Made by a program: the position numbers and the translations under genes. From positions 186-53,127 of the forward strand of contig NZ_KB904065.1 in assembly GCF_000379985.1 (NCBI RefSeq): DNA of 52,942 bases, in the 5' to 3' direction. Positions 26,735-36,461 of the stretch are shown in pieces; the first letter of the stretch is position 1; each line of letters opens with the position of its first letter. The notes under the pieces were generated by a model that was given only the letters and a program-made list of their open reading frames with translations, was not told where the DNA came from and made no database searches. Source of the DNA: Streptococcus caballi DSM 19004 (GTDB lineage: Bacteria > Bacillota > Bacilli > Lactobacillales > Streptococcaceae).

Positions 26735-28033
26735 TTAGTCACCCAGTCCGATGCGGTCAAAGATTTCGTTGACTCGCTTAGTATAGTAGGCTGGGTTGAA
26801 GATTTCGTCGATTTCGTCTTGGGTCAGGCGGGAAGTGACTTCTGGGTCTGCTTCCAGCAGCGGTTTGAAGTCCACTTGATTGTCCCAAGACTGCGCAGTT
26901 TTAGGCTGAACAAGGTCATAAGCCTGCTCGCGGGTCATGCCTTTTTCAATCAAAGTCAGCATGGCACGCTGGCTGAAAATGAGACCAAAGGTAGAGCCCA
27001 TATTGCGCTTCATATTTTCTGGGAAAACCGTCAGATTCTTGACGATATTGCCAAAGCGGTTGAGCATGTAGTCAATGAGAATGGTCGTATCAGGCGTGAT
27101 AATGCGCTCAGCCGATGAGTGCGAAATATCGCGCTCATGCCAGAGGGACACATTTTCATAAGCTGTCACCATGTGACCGCGAATCACACGCGCCAGACCC
27201 GTCATGTTTTCTGACCCGATAGGGTTGCGTTTGTGGGGCATAGCAGAGCTGCCCTTTTGACCTTTGGCAAAGAACTCTTCCACCTCACGCTGCTCAGACT
27301 TTTGCAGACCGCGGATTTCCGTCGCCATGCGCTCGATTGATGTGGCAATGCTGGCTAGCACAGCAAAATATTCGGCGTGCAGGTCACGTGGCAGCACTTG
27401 GGTTGAAATCTCCTGTGGGCGAATACCAAGTTTTTCACACACATAAGCTTCAACAAATGGTGGAATATTAGCGAAGTTCCCAACAGCACCAGAGATTTTC
27501 CCAGCTTCCACACCAGCGGCAGCATGTTCAAAACGCTCGATATTCCGCTTCATTTCGCTGTACCAAGTCGCAAGCTTGAGACCAAAAGTCGTTGGCTCCG
27601 CATGGACACCATGTGTACGCCCCATCATGATTGTAAATTTATGTTCTTTAGCTTTGTTAGCAATGATTTCAAGGAAATTATCCAAATCCTTGCGAATAAT
27701 GGCATTGGCCTGTTTGTAAAGGTAGCCGTAGGCCGTATCTACCACGTCTGTCGAAGTCAGCCCAAAGTGCACCCACTTGCGCTCCTCGCCTAGTGTCTCA
27801 GAGACCGCACGGGTAAAGGCAACCACATCGTGGCGCGTTTGCTGTTCAATCTCCAAAATGCGGTCAATATCAAAATCCGCCTTCTCACGAATCTTGGCCA
27901 CATCCTCCTTAGGAATCTCACCCAACTCAGCCCAAGCCTCATCAGCCAAAATTTCCACTTCCAACCAAGCACGGTACTTGTTTTCCTCACTCCAAATGTT
28001 CGCCATCTCAGGGCGTGAATAACGTTCGATCAT
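26735..28033 (-). CDS. purB: Adenylosuccinate lyase
   Basis: 432 residues from the ATG at 28031-28033 ([20 protein letters not shown]). The fumarase-superfamily signature [17 protein letters not shown] is present, as are the catalytic-region His segments [17 protein letters not shown]. It catalyses both the SAICAR to AICAR step and adenylosuccinate to AMP. A longer reading of 61 extra residues upstream is not homologous to the family. It closes the dispersed pur set and borders comR. Confidence 0.97.
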   Translation of the reverse strand: MIERYSRPEMANIWSEENKYRAWLEVEILADEAWAELGEIPKEDVAKIREKADFDIDRILEIEQQTRHDVVAFTRAVSETLGEERKWVHFGLTSTDVVDTAYGYLYKQANAIIRKDLDNFLEIIANKAKEHKFTIMMGRTHGVHAEPTTFGLKLATWYSEMKRNIERFEHAAAGVEAGKISGAVGNFANIPPFVEAYVCEKLGIRPQEISTQVLPRDLHAEYFAVLASIATSIERMATEIRGLQKSEQREVEEFFAKGQKGSSAMPHKRNPIGSENMTGLARVIRGHMVTAYENVSLWHERDISHSSAERIITPDTTILIDYMLNRFGNIVKNLTVFPENMKRNMGSTFGLIFSQRAMLTLIEKGMTREQAYDLVQPKTAQSWDNQVDFKPLLEADPEVTSRLTQDEIDEIFNPAYYTKRVNEIFDRIGLGD

Positions 28034-28254
28034 GTTTAAGATACCAAGGGCGACAAGAAAGCGACTGAATTTTAGGAAACCAACGACGGACGCTTGTGTC
28101 CTAGGCGGTTTATCTAAATTCCGAGCTTTCCGCCCGGGTTCAGTTGTGCTAACTTGTAACCCATTCCTTTCTGTTTTACAATTTTTTGATATGGAATTAA
28201 GAGTACCCGTATTCAATTTAGAGAATACGGCTACCCTTGTTCCTTTCTATATTT
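28034..28254. other. Spacer before purB
   Basis: About 220 bases without a recognisable gene. It contains an 8-bp stem CCGTATTC/GAATACGG (about 28209-28232), probably at the end of the 49-residue gene's transcript, and a GGAC/GTCC hairpin near 28093-28106. I found no convincing purB promoter or PurR box. Confidence 0.5.
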
Positions 28255-28404
28255 TTATTTTTTATTCTTTCCCGAAAAATGATTGGCTATTGCTGATCCT
28301 CCAATAGAGACTAGCGCCGTTGCAATTATTGTAGCATTTTTCTTCAAAAATTTTACAGGTTTATTTAACGTTTTACCAATTTGATGAACTTGTTTTTTAT
28401 CCAT
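28255..28404 (-). CDS. 49-residue predicted membrane peptide
   Basis: Reads MDKKQVHQIGKTLNKPVKFL then a hydrophobic stretch ATIIATALVSIGGSAIA and a basic tail KNKK. Its ATG overlaps the stop of the preceding gene (ATGGATAA), so it should be translated by coupling. Lys-rich ends with one central hydrophobic helix suggest a small membrane protein; a toxin, immunity or anchoring role with its neighbour is possible but unproven. Family not recognised. Confidence 0.6.
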   Translation of the reverse strand: MDKKQVHQIGKTLNKPVKFLKKNATIIATALVSIGGSAIANHFSGKNKK

Positions 28405-29357
28405 GTTGTTCTCCATTCAATAATTCTTCGCCAGTAAATTCAATAGTGATTACATCATCTTCCAATAACTCTGTTGTTCCAATTTGAGCAATGAATTCAC
28501 TGGGTTCAATACACCATTTCATTTGACGTTGATACTCCTCGCTGCCTAAATCTTGCAATTCCACTAGTTTTGATACATACTCGTGGTGATTTTCTACTAA
28601 AGATTTTACAGGCGAATAAATTATATCAAGTAATTTATCATCACCTGTCACTGAATAAGTTTTAGCAAGTAAATCACTAGCTTTTACGATATAAGAGAAT
28701 TGATCGTTTAATTCAGAAAAACTATTTGAAATATCATCATTGAATTTGTCATCCCATAATGATTTTAAAAATAAACCGAACTTTGATTTTGGTATTGATA
28801 AACTCTTGGAAATTTCATCTTCAAATTCCTTAATAAGAGATTCTCTACCTTCATTCAACTGACTTATTGAACTTAGCAACAAAAATTGTTTATGTGGATT
28901 ATCATCAGGCATTTGTAAAGCTTGATTTATTGTGCTCTCTGCACCTAGAATTTTTGCCCGTCTATCATTTTTTTGTCCCTGCTTAATTTCCAAACTCAGC
29001 TGTTTAACCTCGGAGAGAAGAATTTCTAAATCATCAATTCTTTGAGCATTTGCTAGCTGGTTCACATTAGACATGATATTCTGTATAGCTTCAGGATTAT
29101 CTAATACGATTTTTTCCAGTCTAGCTTTAGAAACAATATCATTATTTGTTCCTTTAGTCACAAAATTAGGTAGCAAAGATTTCCTCAGGATTGATATTTT
29201 GTTTAATTTCATTATAAGAATTAACAATAGTCGAGAAATAATTACCAATTTGTTCAAAACTTCTTCTTTTATTTTGAGATAGTTCAACATCAAGTGAGGT
29301 ATTCCCCGCTTCCTTTGTCTTGACAAGCTTATCATTTTTTATGGCTAATTCGCCCAT
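28397..29357 (-). pseudogene. Unknown ~320-residue protein, split by one frameshift
   Basis: The N-terminal part starts at the ATG 29355-29357 (MGELAIKNDKLVKTKEAGNT) after GGGGG and runs to a stop at 29166. The second part continues one frame over from about 29170 (LLPNFVTKGTNNDIVSKARL) to 28397. The switch falls at ATCTTTGCTACCTAATTTTG; removing one T joins the frames. The protein is soluble, helical and charged, ends EFTGEELLNGEQHG, and I recognise no domain. It is followed by the coupled 49-residue gene. It could be a recent mutation, a sequencing error or programmed shifting. Confidence 0.6.
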
Positions 29358-29368
29358 ACAACCCCCTG

Positions 29369-29440
29369 TTAAAAATCAATTTTATCACTAACAACCGTCA
29401 CGTGACCTATTTTGCGGTTGTGCTTTACTTCTAGTTTACC
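29369..29440 (-). pseudogene. Remnant of a second purK 3' end
   Basis: Twenty-three codons read GKLEVKHNRKIGHVTVVSD then KIDF and a stop. The intact purK at 31616 has [20 protein letters not shown] in the same region. The similarity is clear in both protein and DNA (TTTTGCGGTTGTG), but diverged. This marks an old junction: the accessory genes between here and 31616 seem to have been placed next to a duplicated or foreign purK end. Confidence 0.75.
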
Positions 29441-29474
29441 ACAACAAGCACTCATTTTACTCAATAATATTCAA

Positions 29475-30086
29475 CTAAATCAGCATAAATGCAGCACATA
29501 GGCCTGAAAAGATATTAGCTGCTGCATGGATAAGCCAACTTGGAACAATGGAACCTTGAGCCTTTTTTTCATTGATATAGCCCATTCCATAAGCAATGAC
29601 AAAGATAAAGCCTGTAATCATCATTATTGAACCAACATCCAGCTGCTTCAAAAACATGAAACCATGTATTAAAGCAAAACACAAGGACTGGATGGTATTA
29701 GCCAAGGGAAAAGCTAGCTTTTGCATAAGACGTTTCAATAAGAATCCTCTAAAAAACAATTCTTCCGGCAAAGCGGTATTAAATAGCCCATAAATGAGAA
29801 TAGCAGGCAGAACCTTAAAACCACCGCCTCGAAAAACCGTTGTCGCCGTTGACACTCCCTTTAAGCGGAATAAGATAAAAAGAGAAACCAGCAAAAATAG
29901 TACGGTCATCACCAGTAGGGGTACAAAGACTTGTTTAAAATCATGTTTCTTGACTTTCTTAAAGCCTAGCCAGTCTAAAAAAGCAGAGTGTTTTCTATCT
30001 ATAGCAACCCAATAAATAAATGGAATGATAGCAAACAATACTATTTCTAAAAGGCTACTAACAACTTTTTGGATGAATAGTTCCAT
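29475..30086 (-). CDS. CPBP-family intramembrane metalloprotease-like protein
   Basis: 203 residues with about five to six membrane segments. The motif LPEELFFRGFL gives the EExxxR signature, and FALIHG plus the late His region complete the CPBP (Abi/Rce1-like) pattern. In streptococci and lactobacilli such proteins often sit next to bacteriocin genes as self-immunity proteins; none is visible directly beside it here. Substrate unknown. Confidence 0.82.
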   Translation of the reverse strand: MELFIQKVVSSLLEIVLFAIIPFIYWVAIDRKHSAFLDWLGFKKVKKHDFKQVFVPLLVMTVLFLLVSLFILFRLKGVSTATTVFRGGGFKVLPAILIYGLFNTALPEELFFRGFLLKRLMQKLAFPLANTIQSLCFALIHGFMFLKQLDVGSIMMITGFIFVIAYGMGYINEKKAQGSIVPSWLIHAAANIFSGLCAAFMLI

Positions 30087-30150
30087 TGTTAACCTCCTGA
30101 TGCCTATCTACCACCTCAGCATCTTCTGTCAATTACAAGTCCTTTGTGAT

Positions 30151-30843
30151 TCACTCATTCACCGCTAATTGCGCTGCTTTCTCCGCGTGGATAGCTGTTG
30201 TGTCATAGAGGGGGAGGTCTGTGTCTGCTTGTTTGACTAGGAGGCCAATCTCTGTGCAGCCTAGAATAACAGCTTCAGCACCAGCATTTTTCAAATCATC
30301 AATGATGGCAAGGTAAGTTTGTTTTGAGCTGTCTTTGATGTCTCCCAGACACAGCTCATCATAGATGATTCGGTTGACCTCGGCAATGCCAGCTTGGTCT
30401 GGAATCAGCACTTCTAATCCCGCTTCAAGCAGTTTGTCCTTGTAAAAATCTTGGGTCATGGTGTACTTGGTGCCCAAGAGACCAACCTTTTGAATGCCAT
30501 TTTCAAGAAGAGTCTCAGCAGTTGCCTGTGCAATGTGCAAAATAGGAATAGTGACTTTTTCTTGAATCTGCGGAGCAACCTTGTGCATGGTATTGGTGCA
30601 GATGACAATGAAGTCCGCACCAGCCTGCTCCAGCTTCTGGGCAATTTTGCTCAGCACTTCCGCACTCTTAGCCCAGTCGCCGCTTGCCTGATAGTGCTCA
30701 ATCTCTGCAAAGTCAACACTGTAAAGCAGAATTTTGGCCGAATGCAGCCCGCCAAGCTCATTTTTGATTGTCTCGTTGATGAGCTGATAATAAGTGGTTG
30801 TGCTTTCCCAGCTCATCCCGCCAATAAGACCGATTGTTTTCAT
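30151..30843 (-). CDS. Aspartate/glutamate racemase family protein
   Basis: 230 residues, MKTIGLIGGMSWESTTTYYQLIN. Two catalytic Cys are in place: FIVICTNTMHKV and VILGCTEIGLLV. The family interconverts L- and D-aspartate or glutamate without cofactor. It is the YgeA/RacX-like branch with broad amino-acid use rather than MurI. It lies in the accessory block between purB and purK. Substrate cannot be set from sequence. Confidence 0.87.
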   Translation of the reverse strand: MKTIGLIGGMSWESTTTYYQLINETIKNELGGLHSAKILLYSVDFAEIEHYQASGDWAKSAEVLSKIAQKLEQAGADFIVICTNTMHKVAPQIQEKVTIPILHIAQATAETLLENGIQKVGLLGTKYTMTQDFYKDKLLEAGLEVLIPDQAGIAEVNRIIYDELCLGDIKDSSKQTYLAIIDDLKNAGAEAVILGCTEIGLLVKQADTDLPLYDTTAIHAEKAAQLAVNE

Positions 30844-30853
30844 ATAGTTCCTT

Positions 30854-31603
30854 CTACTTGCTCAAAAAATAATCACATATACGAGGAGCTGCTAAATTTT
30901 TAGGATAGCCTACTCCATAATTCTTTTTCGTAAGACTACAATATCCCTTACTATCAATCTGATAAATATAACTATTAATCTCTCCTGCTAATGTCGTGAA
31001 ATAAATCGTAACTTTGTTAGGAACATGCTCAAAATTTGCTTTACCTTCAAGTAAATGTGTCTGTATTTCATTTTGATGTGCCTTTGAAATTATATATATT
31101 TTCTGATCCACATCCAGTTTTGGTATAATTTCACAACTTTCATTCTCTCCAAATATTATATGAAGATTGAAAATTGGTTGAACATTTACAATTTCAACCG
31201 AGCAAATTTTATCTCTTTTATTATCCGACGCATAGGATTTTTCAAAGCCATTCGGTTCAACAAACTGATTTTTTTGATTCTTTTTTACAAGATAATACCA
31301 ATGTTTGTCATCAAAATATACTCTACAATTAGGTTTTATAAGCTGGTAATCATAACTTAAAACAAATTCTGGACGATATTTTAATAACTCTCTGTGTTTT
31401 TCTTGGGATATTTGAAAATGTATTAATAGCACTGATATAACAATGCCAGATATACTACCATAAAAACTTAACCAATCCCCTAAACTAGAATTCAAATATT
31501 TCGATATAAAAGATAGAACAACAGAAAATATTGGACCCAACAAAATGATGAATATGAATAAAAAGATAAATATCCTAAAATTTTCCCTAAAATATTTAAT
31601 CAT
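30854..31603 (-). CDS. Unknown membrane protein with two N-terminal helices
   Basis: 249 residues. Hydrophobic segments at ~10-33 (FIFLFIFIILLGPIFSVVLSF) and ~48-66 (FYGSISGIVISVLLIHF) are followed by a soluble domain with no recognised motif. The layout of two helices then QEKHRELLKYRPEF resembles many accessory or phage-associated hypothetical proteins. Low GC and lone placement suggest horizontal origin. Function unknown. Confidence 0.7.
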   Translation of the reverse strand: MIKYFRENFRIFIFLFIFIILLGPIFSVVLSFISKYLNSSLGDWLSFYGSISGIVISVLLIHFQISQEKHRELLKYRPEFVLSYDYQLIKPNCRVYFDDKHWYYLVKKNQKNQFVEPNGFEKSYASDNKRDKICSVEIVNVQPIFNLHIIFGENESCEIIPKLDVDQKIYIISKAHQNEIQTHLLEGKANFEHVPNKVTIYFTTLAGEINSYIYQIDSKGYCSLTKKNYGVGYPKNLAAPRICDYFLSK

Positions 31604-31615
31604 ATTCTGCTCCTC

Positions 31616-32707
31616 CTAAAAATCCATCCCTTCCCCAAACTCCCTCACTTTATCCGCATCTTCTGCGAACACCGTTACATGCCCCATTTTGCGGTTGTGT
31701 TTGGCTTCTGCTTTGCCATAAAGGTGGAGGTGGGCGCTAGGATTTTCTGCGACGTACTGCTCAGCTTTTTCCATGTGTTGTCCGAGGACGTTGAGCATGA
31801 CAGCTGGGGCGTGGAGGCAGATTTGAGGAAGGGGTGCGCCGAGCACGCCTAGGATATGGGTGTCAAATTGTGAGAAGTCGCAGGCTTCGATGGAATAGTG
31901 CCCTGAATTGTGAGGGCGCGGTGCGATTTCGTTGACGAGGATGTCATCGGCTGTCGCAAACATTTCCACGCAGAGGGTGCCTGAGAGATGGAGCTTTTTG
32001 GCAATTTGCACCGCCATGCTCTTGGCTTTCTCAGCCAGTTGGTCGGAAATACGGGCTGGAACAATGGTTTTTGAGAGGATATTGTTGCGGTGGATATTTT
32101 CCTGAACAGGAAAAACCGTCACGTCCTTGCCATTGCCTGACACAATGACCGAGATTTCAAGGTCAAAGTCCACAAACTCTTCCAAGACGCACTCGGCCGA
32201 GTTTGCTAATTGCCTAGCGGCAGCTAAATCGTCGCTGGTCTTGATGACGACTTGACCGTGGCCGTCGTAACCGCCTGTGGCCGTTTTCAAGACGTAAGTC
32301 TTGCCCAAGTCCAAATCCTCCAAGTCCAGACTGGAAGTCACGACCTTGTAAGGGGCGACCGTCACGCCAGCCTTGTTGGCGAGGAAGTCTTTTTCAAAGA
32401 TGCGGTTTTGCGAAATGCGCAGCAGGTTAGTCCCCTGCGGCAGCTGACCAGCCTTGATAACCTCATCCAGTCCGTCGGCATCGACATTCTCAAACTCATA
32501 GGTCAGCACGTCGCAGCGCGCAGCCAATTGGCGTAAAGCGTCCACGTTGTCGTAAGGCGCCGCAATCATATCAGACACGCGCGAAGCAGGACAGTCCGCC
32601 GTCGGATCCAGTGTCACCACCTTGTGCCCCATGTAAATAGCGGAAATGGCCATCATCTGACCCAGCTGGCCGCCGCCGACAATACCAATTGTTTTAGATG
32701 AGTTCAT
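31616..32707 (-). CDS. purK: N5-carboxyaminoimidazole ribonucleotide synthase
   Basis: 363 residues, an ATP-grasp enzyme: [16 protein letters not shown] at the start, [16 protein letters not shown], and [18 protein letters not shown]. It carboxylates AIR using ATP and bicarbonate, and passes the product to PurE. It overlaps the purE stop by 14 bases. GC is visibly higher here than in the accessory genes on its left. Confidence 0.97.
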   Translation of the reverse strand: MNSSKTIGIVGGGQLGQMMAISAIYMGHKVVTLDPTADCPASRVSDMIAAPYDNVDALRQLAARCDVLTYEFENVDADGLDEVIKAGQLPQGTNLLRISQNRIFEKDFLANKAGVTVAPYKVVTSSLDLEDLDLGKTYVLKTATGGYDGHGQVVIKTSDDLAAARQLANSAECVLEEFVDFDLEISVIVSGNGKDVTVFPVQENIHRNNILSKTIVPARISDQLAEKAKSMAVQIAKKLHLSGTLCVEMFATADDILVNEIAPRPHNSGHYSIEACDFSQFDTHILGVLGAPLPQICLHAPAVMLNVLGQHMEKAEQYVAENPSAHLHLYGKAEAKHNRKMGHVTVFAEDADKVREFGEGMDF

Positions 32708-33182
32708 CCGTTGATGCCTCCGCGATTTTTCCTTGTTCTTCTGCGAAATGGGCTAGCGCTGTTGCCAAATCTTGGTCTTCAATTGAGAGAATGCGCAGAG
32801 CAGTCAGGGCAGCGTTGGTAGCTCCCGCTTCCCCAATGGCCATAGTTGCCACAGGCACGCCGCCCGGCATTTGCACGATAGAGTAAAGTGAGTCAAGACC
32901 TGAGAGAGCACGCGATTTGACAGGCACACCGATAACGGGCAGCGTTGTTTTGGCTGCTACCATCCCCGGTAAGTGCGCTGCACCGCCAGCACCGGCAATG
33001 ATGACTTTGATGCCGCGCTCACGTGCTTCCTCTGCATGTTTGAACATGAGGTCAGGTGTGCGGTGGGCAGAGACGACTTTTTTCTCATAAGCCACACCGA
33101 ACTTGTCTAAAACTTCAGCTGTTTTTTGCATGGTTGCCCAGTCAGATTTGGAGCCCATGATAATAGAAATAATTGGTTTCAC
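32694..33182 (-). CDS. purE: N5-CAIR mutase
   Basis: 162 residues from the GTG at 33180-33182 ([15 protein letters not shown]), preceded by AAGGAGAAAATC; this gives the family length. Catalytic region [14 protein letters not shown] and [16 protein letters not shown] are intact. It moves the carboxyl group of N5-CAIR to C4, making CAIR. Coupled to purK. Confidence 0.95.
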   Translation of the reverse strand: MKPIISIIMGSKSDWATMQKTAEVLDKFGVAYEKKVVSAHRTPDLMFKHAEEARERGIKVIIAGAGGAAHLPGMVAAKTTLPVIGVPVKSRALSGLDSLYSIVQMPGGVPVATMAIGEAGATNAALTALRILSIEDQDLATALAHFAEEQGKIAEASTDELI

Positions 33183-33415
33183 GATTTTCTCCTTTTTCAA
33201 GCCCGCCTTAGGCTGTGAGGTCGTCGTGAGCTTTCTTGCGTGTGTTGCTGCACTCTTCTTCTCGTCTTTTCTTAAAAGTCGAGGAAAAGCTAGCAACACA
33301 TCTTAGAAATCTCCCTGACTAAGTTTGTAGCCAAAGGTCTCCAAACTTCCCTAAATACCACAGCGGCGGCGGGCTTGGTTTCATAGCGACCTGCGGTCGC
33401 TTATTGCTGTCGCTG
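33183..33415 (-). other. Spacer purD-purE with a long hairpin
   Basis: About 230 bases. TGTGTTGC...GCAACACA arms around 33241-33300 enclose a smaller stem (CGTCTTTTCTTAAAAGTCG), a strong RNA structure between purD and purE. No PurR box or promoter was convincing. A GCGACC-TGCGGTCGC stem is near 33386-33401, just past the purD stop. Confidence 0.45.
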
Positions 33416-34681
33416 TTAGTCTTTTATGGCCTTGCTTCCAATATCATTTCGGTAAAAGAGGCCTGTGGTGTTTTGTTTATCAAGCTGGGCGTAAATTTTG
33501 TCCTGCGCAGCTTTGACGGTATCGGCTGTGGTAACGAGCATATAGACGCGTCCGCCGTTTGACAGCAATGCTTTGCTATTGCCATCAAACTTAGCCCCTG
33601 CATAGTAGGTGATGATATCACCGTCGGTCTTTTCTGGCAGAGGCAGGCCTTTTTCGTAGGCGAGCGGGTAGCCATCTGAAGCGACCACCACACCGAGGGT
33701 CACACCCTTATCTAGCCACGTGATGTCAGGCGCCTTGCCAGCCAAAATGTCCGTGATGTTCTGCGCAAAGTCAGAAGTCAGACGCGGTAGGATAATCTGG
33801 GTCTCGGGATCGCCAAAGCGGGAGTTGAACTCGATAACCTTAGGACCATCAGCCGTCAGGATAAGCCCCGCGTAAAGCACGCCCAGATAAGGACGCCCTT
33901 TCTTAATCATGCCCTCAAGCACCGGCTTGACAATACTGTCAACCGACTGGTCAATCACACTTTGAGGCAGGTGAAGCACCGGCGCATAAGCCCCCATGCC
34001 ACCCGTGTTTGGCCCCTTGTCACCGTCGTAGGCACGCTTGTGATCCTGCGCTGCAGGCATGATGTAGAATTTATCAGCATTGACAAAGGCAAAGAGGGAG
34101 AACTCCTCACCGTCCAGAAATTCTTCGATAACCACACGCGCACCGGAGTCGCCAAACTTATTGTCCAGCAGCATCTCATGCGCTGCTTCGACCGCCTGCT
34201 CCACGGTCTCTGCCACGACCACGCCCTTGCCCAGCGCCAATCCGTCCGCCTTGACCACGATAGGAGCGCCCTGCTTTTCGATATAAGCCTTTGCTTCCTC
34301 AAAGTCGGAAAATGTGCCATAGGCTGCTGTCGGAACGCCGTATTTAACCATGATTTCCTTAGCGAAATCCTTGGACCACTCCAGCTCCGCTGCTAACTTA
34401 GTCGGACCAAAAGCCTCAAGCCCTGCCTGATTAAAATCATCAACGATACCAGCTGCTAAAGCGTCATCAGGACCAATGAAAGACCATGCAATGTCATTGC
34501 TCTTTGCAAAATCAATGAGCTTAGAATGTTCGGAAATTCCTATATTAACCAAATCCAACCCATCAAGCGTCATGCCATCATTTCCGGGCGCAACAAAAAC
34601 CTGCTCTACCTGCGGAGACGCCAATAACTTCTTAGCAATCGCATGCTCACGACCGCCAGAACCAACAACCAAAAGTTTCAT
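33416..34681 (-). CDS. purD: Phosphoribosylamine-glycine ligase (GARS)
   Basis: 421 residues from the ATG at 34679-34681 (MKLLVVGSGGREHAIAKKLL), 9 bases after GAGGT. ATP-grasp fold with DGLALGKGVVVAET and EFNSRFGDPETQIILPRL. It makes GAR, the second committed step of purine synthesis. A PurR-like box and a -10 element lie upstream at 34779-34800. Confidence 0.97.
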   Translation of the reverse strand: MKLLVVGSGGREHAIAKKLLASPQVEQVFVAPGNDGMTLDGLDLVNIGISEHSKLIDFAKSNDIAWSFIGPDDALAAGIVDDFNQAGLEAFGPTKLAAELEWSKDFAKEIMVKYGVPTAAYGTFSDFEEAKAYIEKQGAPIVVKADGLALGKGVVVAETVEQAVEAAHEMLLDNKFGDSGARVVIEEFLDGEEFSLFAFVNADKFYIMPAAQDHKRAYDGDKGPNTGGMGAYAPVLHLPQSVIDQSVDSIVKPVLEGMIKKGRPYLGVLYAGLILTADGPKVIEFNSRFGDPETQIILPRLTSDFAQNITDILAGKAPDITWLDKGVTLGVVVASDGYPLAYEKGLPLPEKTDGDIITYYAGAKFDGNSKALLSNGGRVYMLVTTADTVKAAQDKIYAQLDKQNTTGLFYRNDIGSKAIKD

Positions 34682-35183
34682 AAACAAGATACCTCAATAT
34701 AAAACAATCACATGGACAAACGCCCAAAACCAAACCTTTTCGCAAAAAACAAGGATTTTTTACGAATTATATAGGAATATTATAACATATTTGTTCGGGA
34801 GATTGGATTTCTAATCTAATTTCTTCGAAAAAGAAAGCACCACTAACTTCAGAATATTTTCAATCGTCATATCTACATAATTAGTGATAATTGCCAATCT
34901 ATCTAACTTTTATCACTAAAACCGTTAAAATCAGTTAAAAAGCAGTTTCACAGGAGGTTCTTCTGTCTGAAACGATATTGTTAACCAATTACAAACTGCC
35001 ACAACAGGATTAAAGAAAAGTGTCTGCTAAGAGGCCACGAGTTCCATAAGTATCGGTCTTTCTTCTTTTTGAGTGTAAAATGAAAAAGACTACAGTTACA
35101 TTTTTCCTAAATTTTACAATATCTTTATTCTTCTTTGATTTCCTAATGATATACTCTTGGTGAAAAAATAAAAGGAGAATATT
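34682..35183. other. Divergent intergenic region purD / PAP2
   Basis: About 500 bases without a supported gene. Left side: purD promoter and PurR-like box (34779-34800). Right side: extended -10 TGATATACT (35150-35155) for the PAP2 gene. The middle is AT-rich; a 75-codon minus-strand frame at 35010-35237 has no ribosome site and overlaps the PAP2 start, so I do not call it. Confidence 0.6.
34779..34800 (-). promoter_or_regulatory. purD promoter with PurR-like box
   Basis: Minus strand: CTCCCGAACAAAT, close to the PurBox consensus AWWWCCGAACWWT, then the -10 TATAAT (34779-34784) a few bases later. The box lies in the -35/spacer zone, which would suit control by a PurR-type regulator sensing PRPP. 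Confidence 0.6.
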
Positions 35184-36105
35184 ATGACTGTCACTACATC
35201 TGAGAAAAAAACTTCTCACTGTCTTTTTTAGCATCACTTTCGTATTTCTTATTTTAGCCTCTCTTTTTGATTTAGCTATTTCGGAAAATTTCGCAAATCA
35301 AGCTTCTGTTTTTGGAACCATCTTCCAAATTTGTGGCATGTTTCCCGAACACTTAGTACTTTATATTAGCGCGAGTATTCTGGCTTATGCCGCGATAAAT
35401 CGCTCTGGAAGCAGATGGATTCGCTATTTTCTTGCTATGCTTATGCTCTTAGTAGCATTTTGGGGTATTTACGGAATGGTACAAGAATGGTTTGGTTACA
35501 CTGTTAGCATGCTCAATAATATTAAGGACGGTATTGCTATTGGTGCTGCTAATAATGATAGTTCTCAAAAAGTTGTCTACTCTAAATTTTTAGAATTTGC
35601 TTGTGCCGTAGGTATATGGGGAATCGGAGAAATTGGAATTTTTAAGTGGCTTTCTGAAAAAGATAGTAAACAATTGAAATATTTGATTTTAGTAGCTTTT
35701 GCAGGAATTGCCTTCTATTTCATCTCTGGTGAAATCATCAATACAATGAAAGGCTACTGGGGACGTTTTCGTCCTTACGAAATAAATGGACAAGTTGAGG
35801 GAGGAGTTTTTACAAATTGGTGGCATCTTAATGGTATCAATGGACACAAATCATTTCCTTCTGGTCACACTCTTGCAGGAATGTCTGTTATATTTTTCAC
35901 CTATTTTGTTGATAGAAAAAACACTAACTTGCAAAAAAAGGTAGCTTACGCGGGAACTTTCTACGGACTGCTCATGGGAATATCACGTGTACGCGTAGGA
36001 GCTCACTTCCTCTCTGATATATCTGTCAGCGCTATTCTGACATTTTTAATTGCATTTTTAATCATGAAACTACTAGATATCTCACTTATTGAAGAAAATA
36101 AATAA
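35184..36105 (+). pseudogene. PAP2-family phosphatase with a homopolymer frameshift
   Basis: From the ATG at 35184 (AAAGGAG before it) the frame reads MTVTTSEKK and then stops at 35229-35231. With one A removed from the A7 run at 35205-35211 it continues LLTVFFSITFVFLILA into the main frame to 36105, about 306 residues. All phosphatase motifs are intact: KGYWGRFRPYEI, SFPSGHTLAGM and SRVRVGAHFLSDI. It has six membrane helices. PAP2 enzymes remove phosphate from lipids such as undecaprenyl pyrophosphate or phosphatidate. The gene may be off by phase variation, or be rescued by slippage, or contain a sequence error. It is one of very few plus-strand genes. Confidence 0.8.
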
Positions 36106-36277
36106 TTTTCCTTCGCTTCGTTAGCCAGGTTCTAATTGTTCAGCTTATCTTTTATGACTTCATTAACGTACTTTGCTGTACTTATGCTTGCAATTACGGC
36201 ACCGTCCCCAAAACCAACTGAAGTTCTTTATCACGAGAGAAACATTTGCTAACAGAGTTTTTAATAAAAATGCAACA

Positions 36278-36307
36278 AAAGAGCTAGACTTGCATCTAGC
36301 TCTTTTT
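36278..36307 (+). terminator. Terminator for PAP2
   Basis: AAGAGCTAGA-CTTGCA-TCTAGCTCTT stem with a T run after it on the plus strand. Confidence 0.85.
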
Positions 36308-36414
36308 AGGAGATTTATGAAAAAGAAAAGTTTTAGGAGTCCTATTGCTAGGATGGTTATAGTATAGCTGGACTAGCTTAAGACAGGCTTAAAGAAAACT
36401 TGCGGAAAACTTAA

Positions 36415-36445
36415 AATAAGCACCCTAACGTTTGGGGTGCTTATT
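36415..36445 (-). terminator. Terminator after purH
   Basis: AATAAGCACCCC...GGGTGCTTATT stem on the minus strand, 17 bases past the purH stop, followed by TTAAG rather than a long T run. Confidence 0.75.
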
Positions 36446-36461
36446 GCTATTTTCGAAATTC

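Larger units (their letters stand above)
36106..36461. other. Convergent intergenic region PAP2 / purH
   Basis: About 350 bases, no supported gene. It contains one terminator for each side (36278-36307 plus; 36415-36445 minus). Confidence 0.7.

Noticed and set aside
28021..28033. PurBox-like AACGTTCGAT at the purB start
   Set aside because: It is inside the first purB codons (MIERY) and lacks the flanking A/T pattern.
26735..28216. Longer purB start with 61 extra residues
   Set aside because: The extension crosses hairpin DNA, has no family similarity, and the ATG at 28033 gives the normal length.
35010..35237. 75-codon minus-strand frame between purD and PAP2
   Set aside because: No ribosome site, covers the PAP2 start and promoter, and the protein has no plausible composition.
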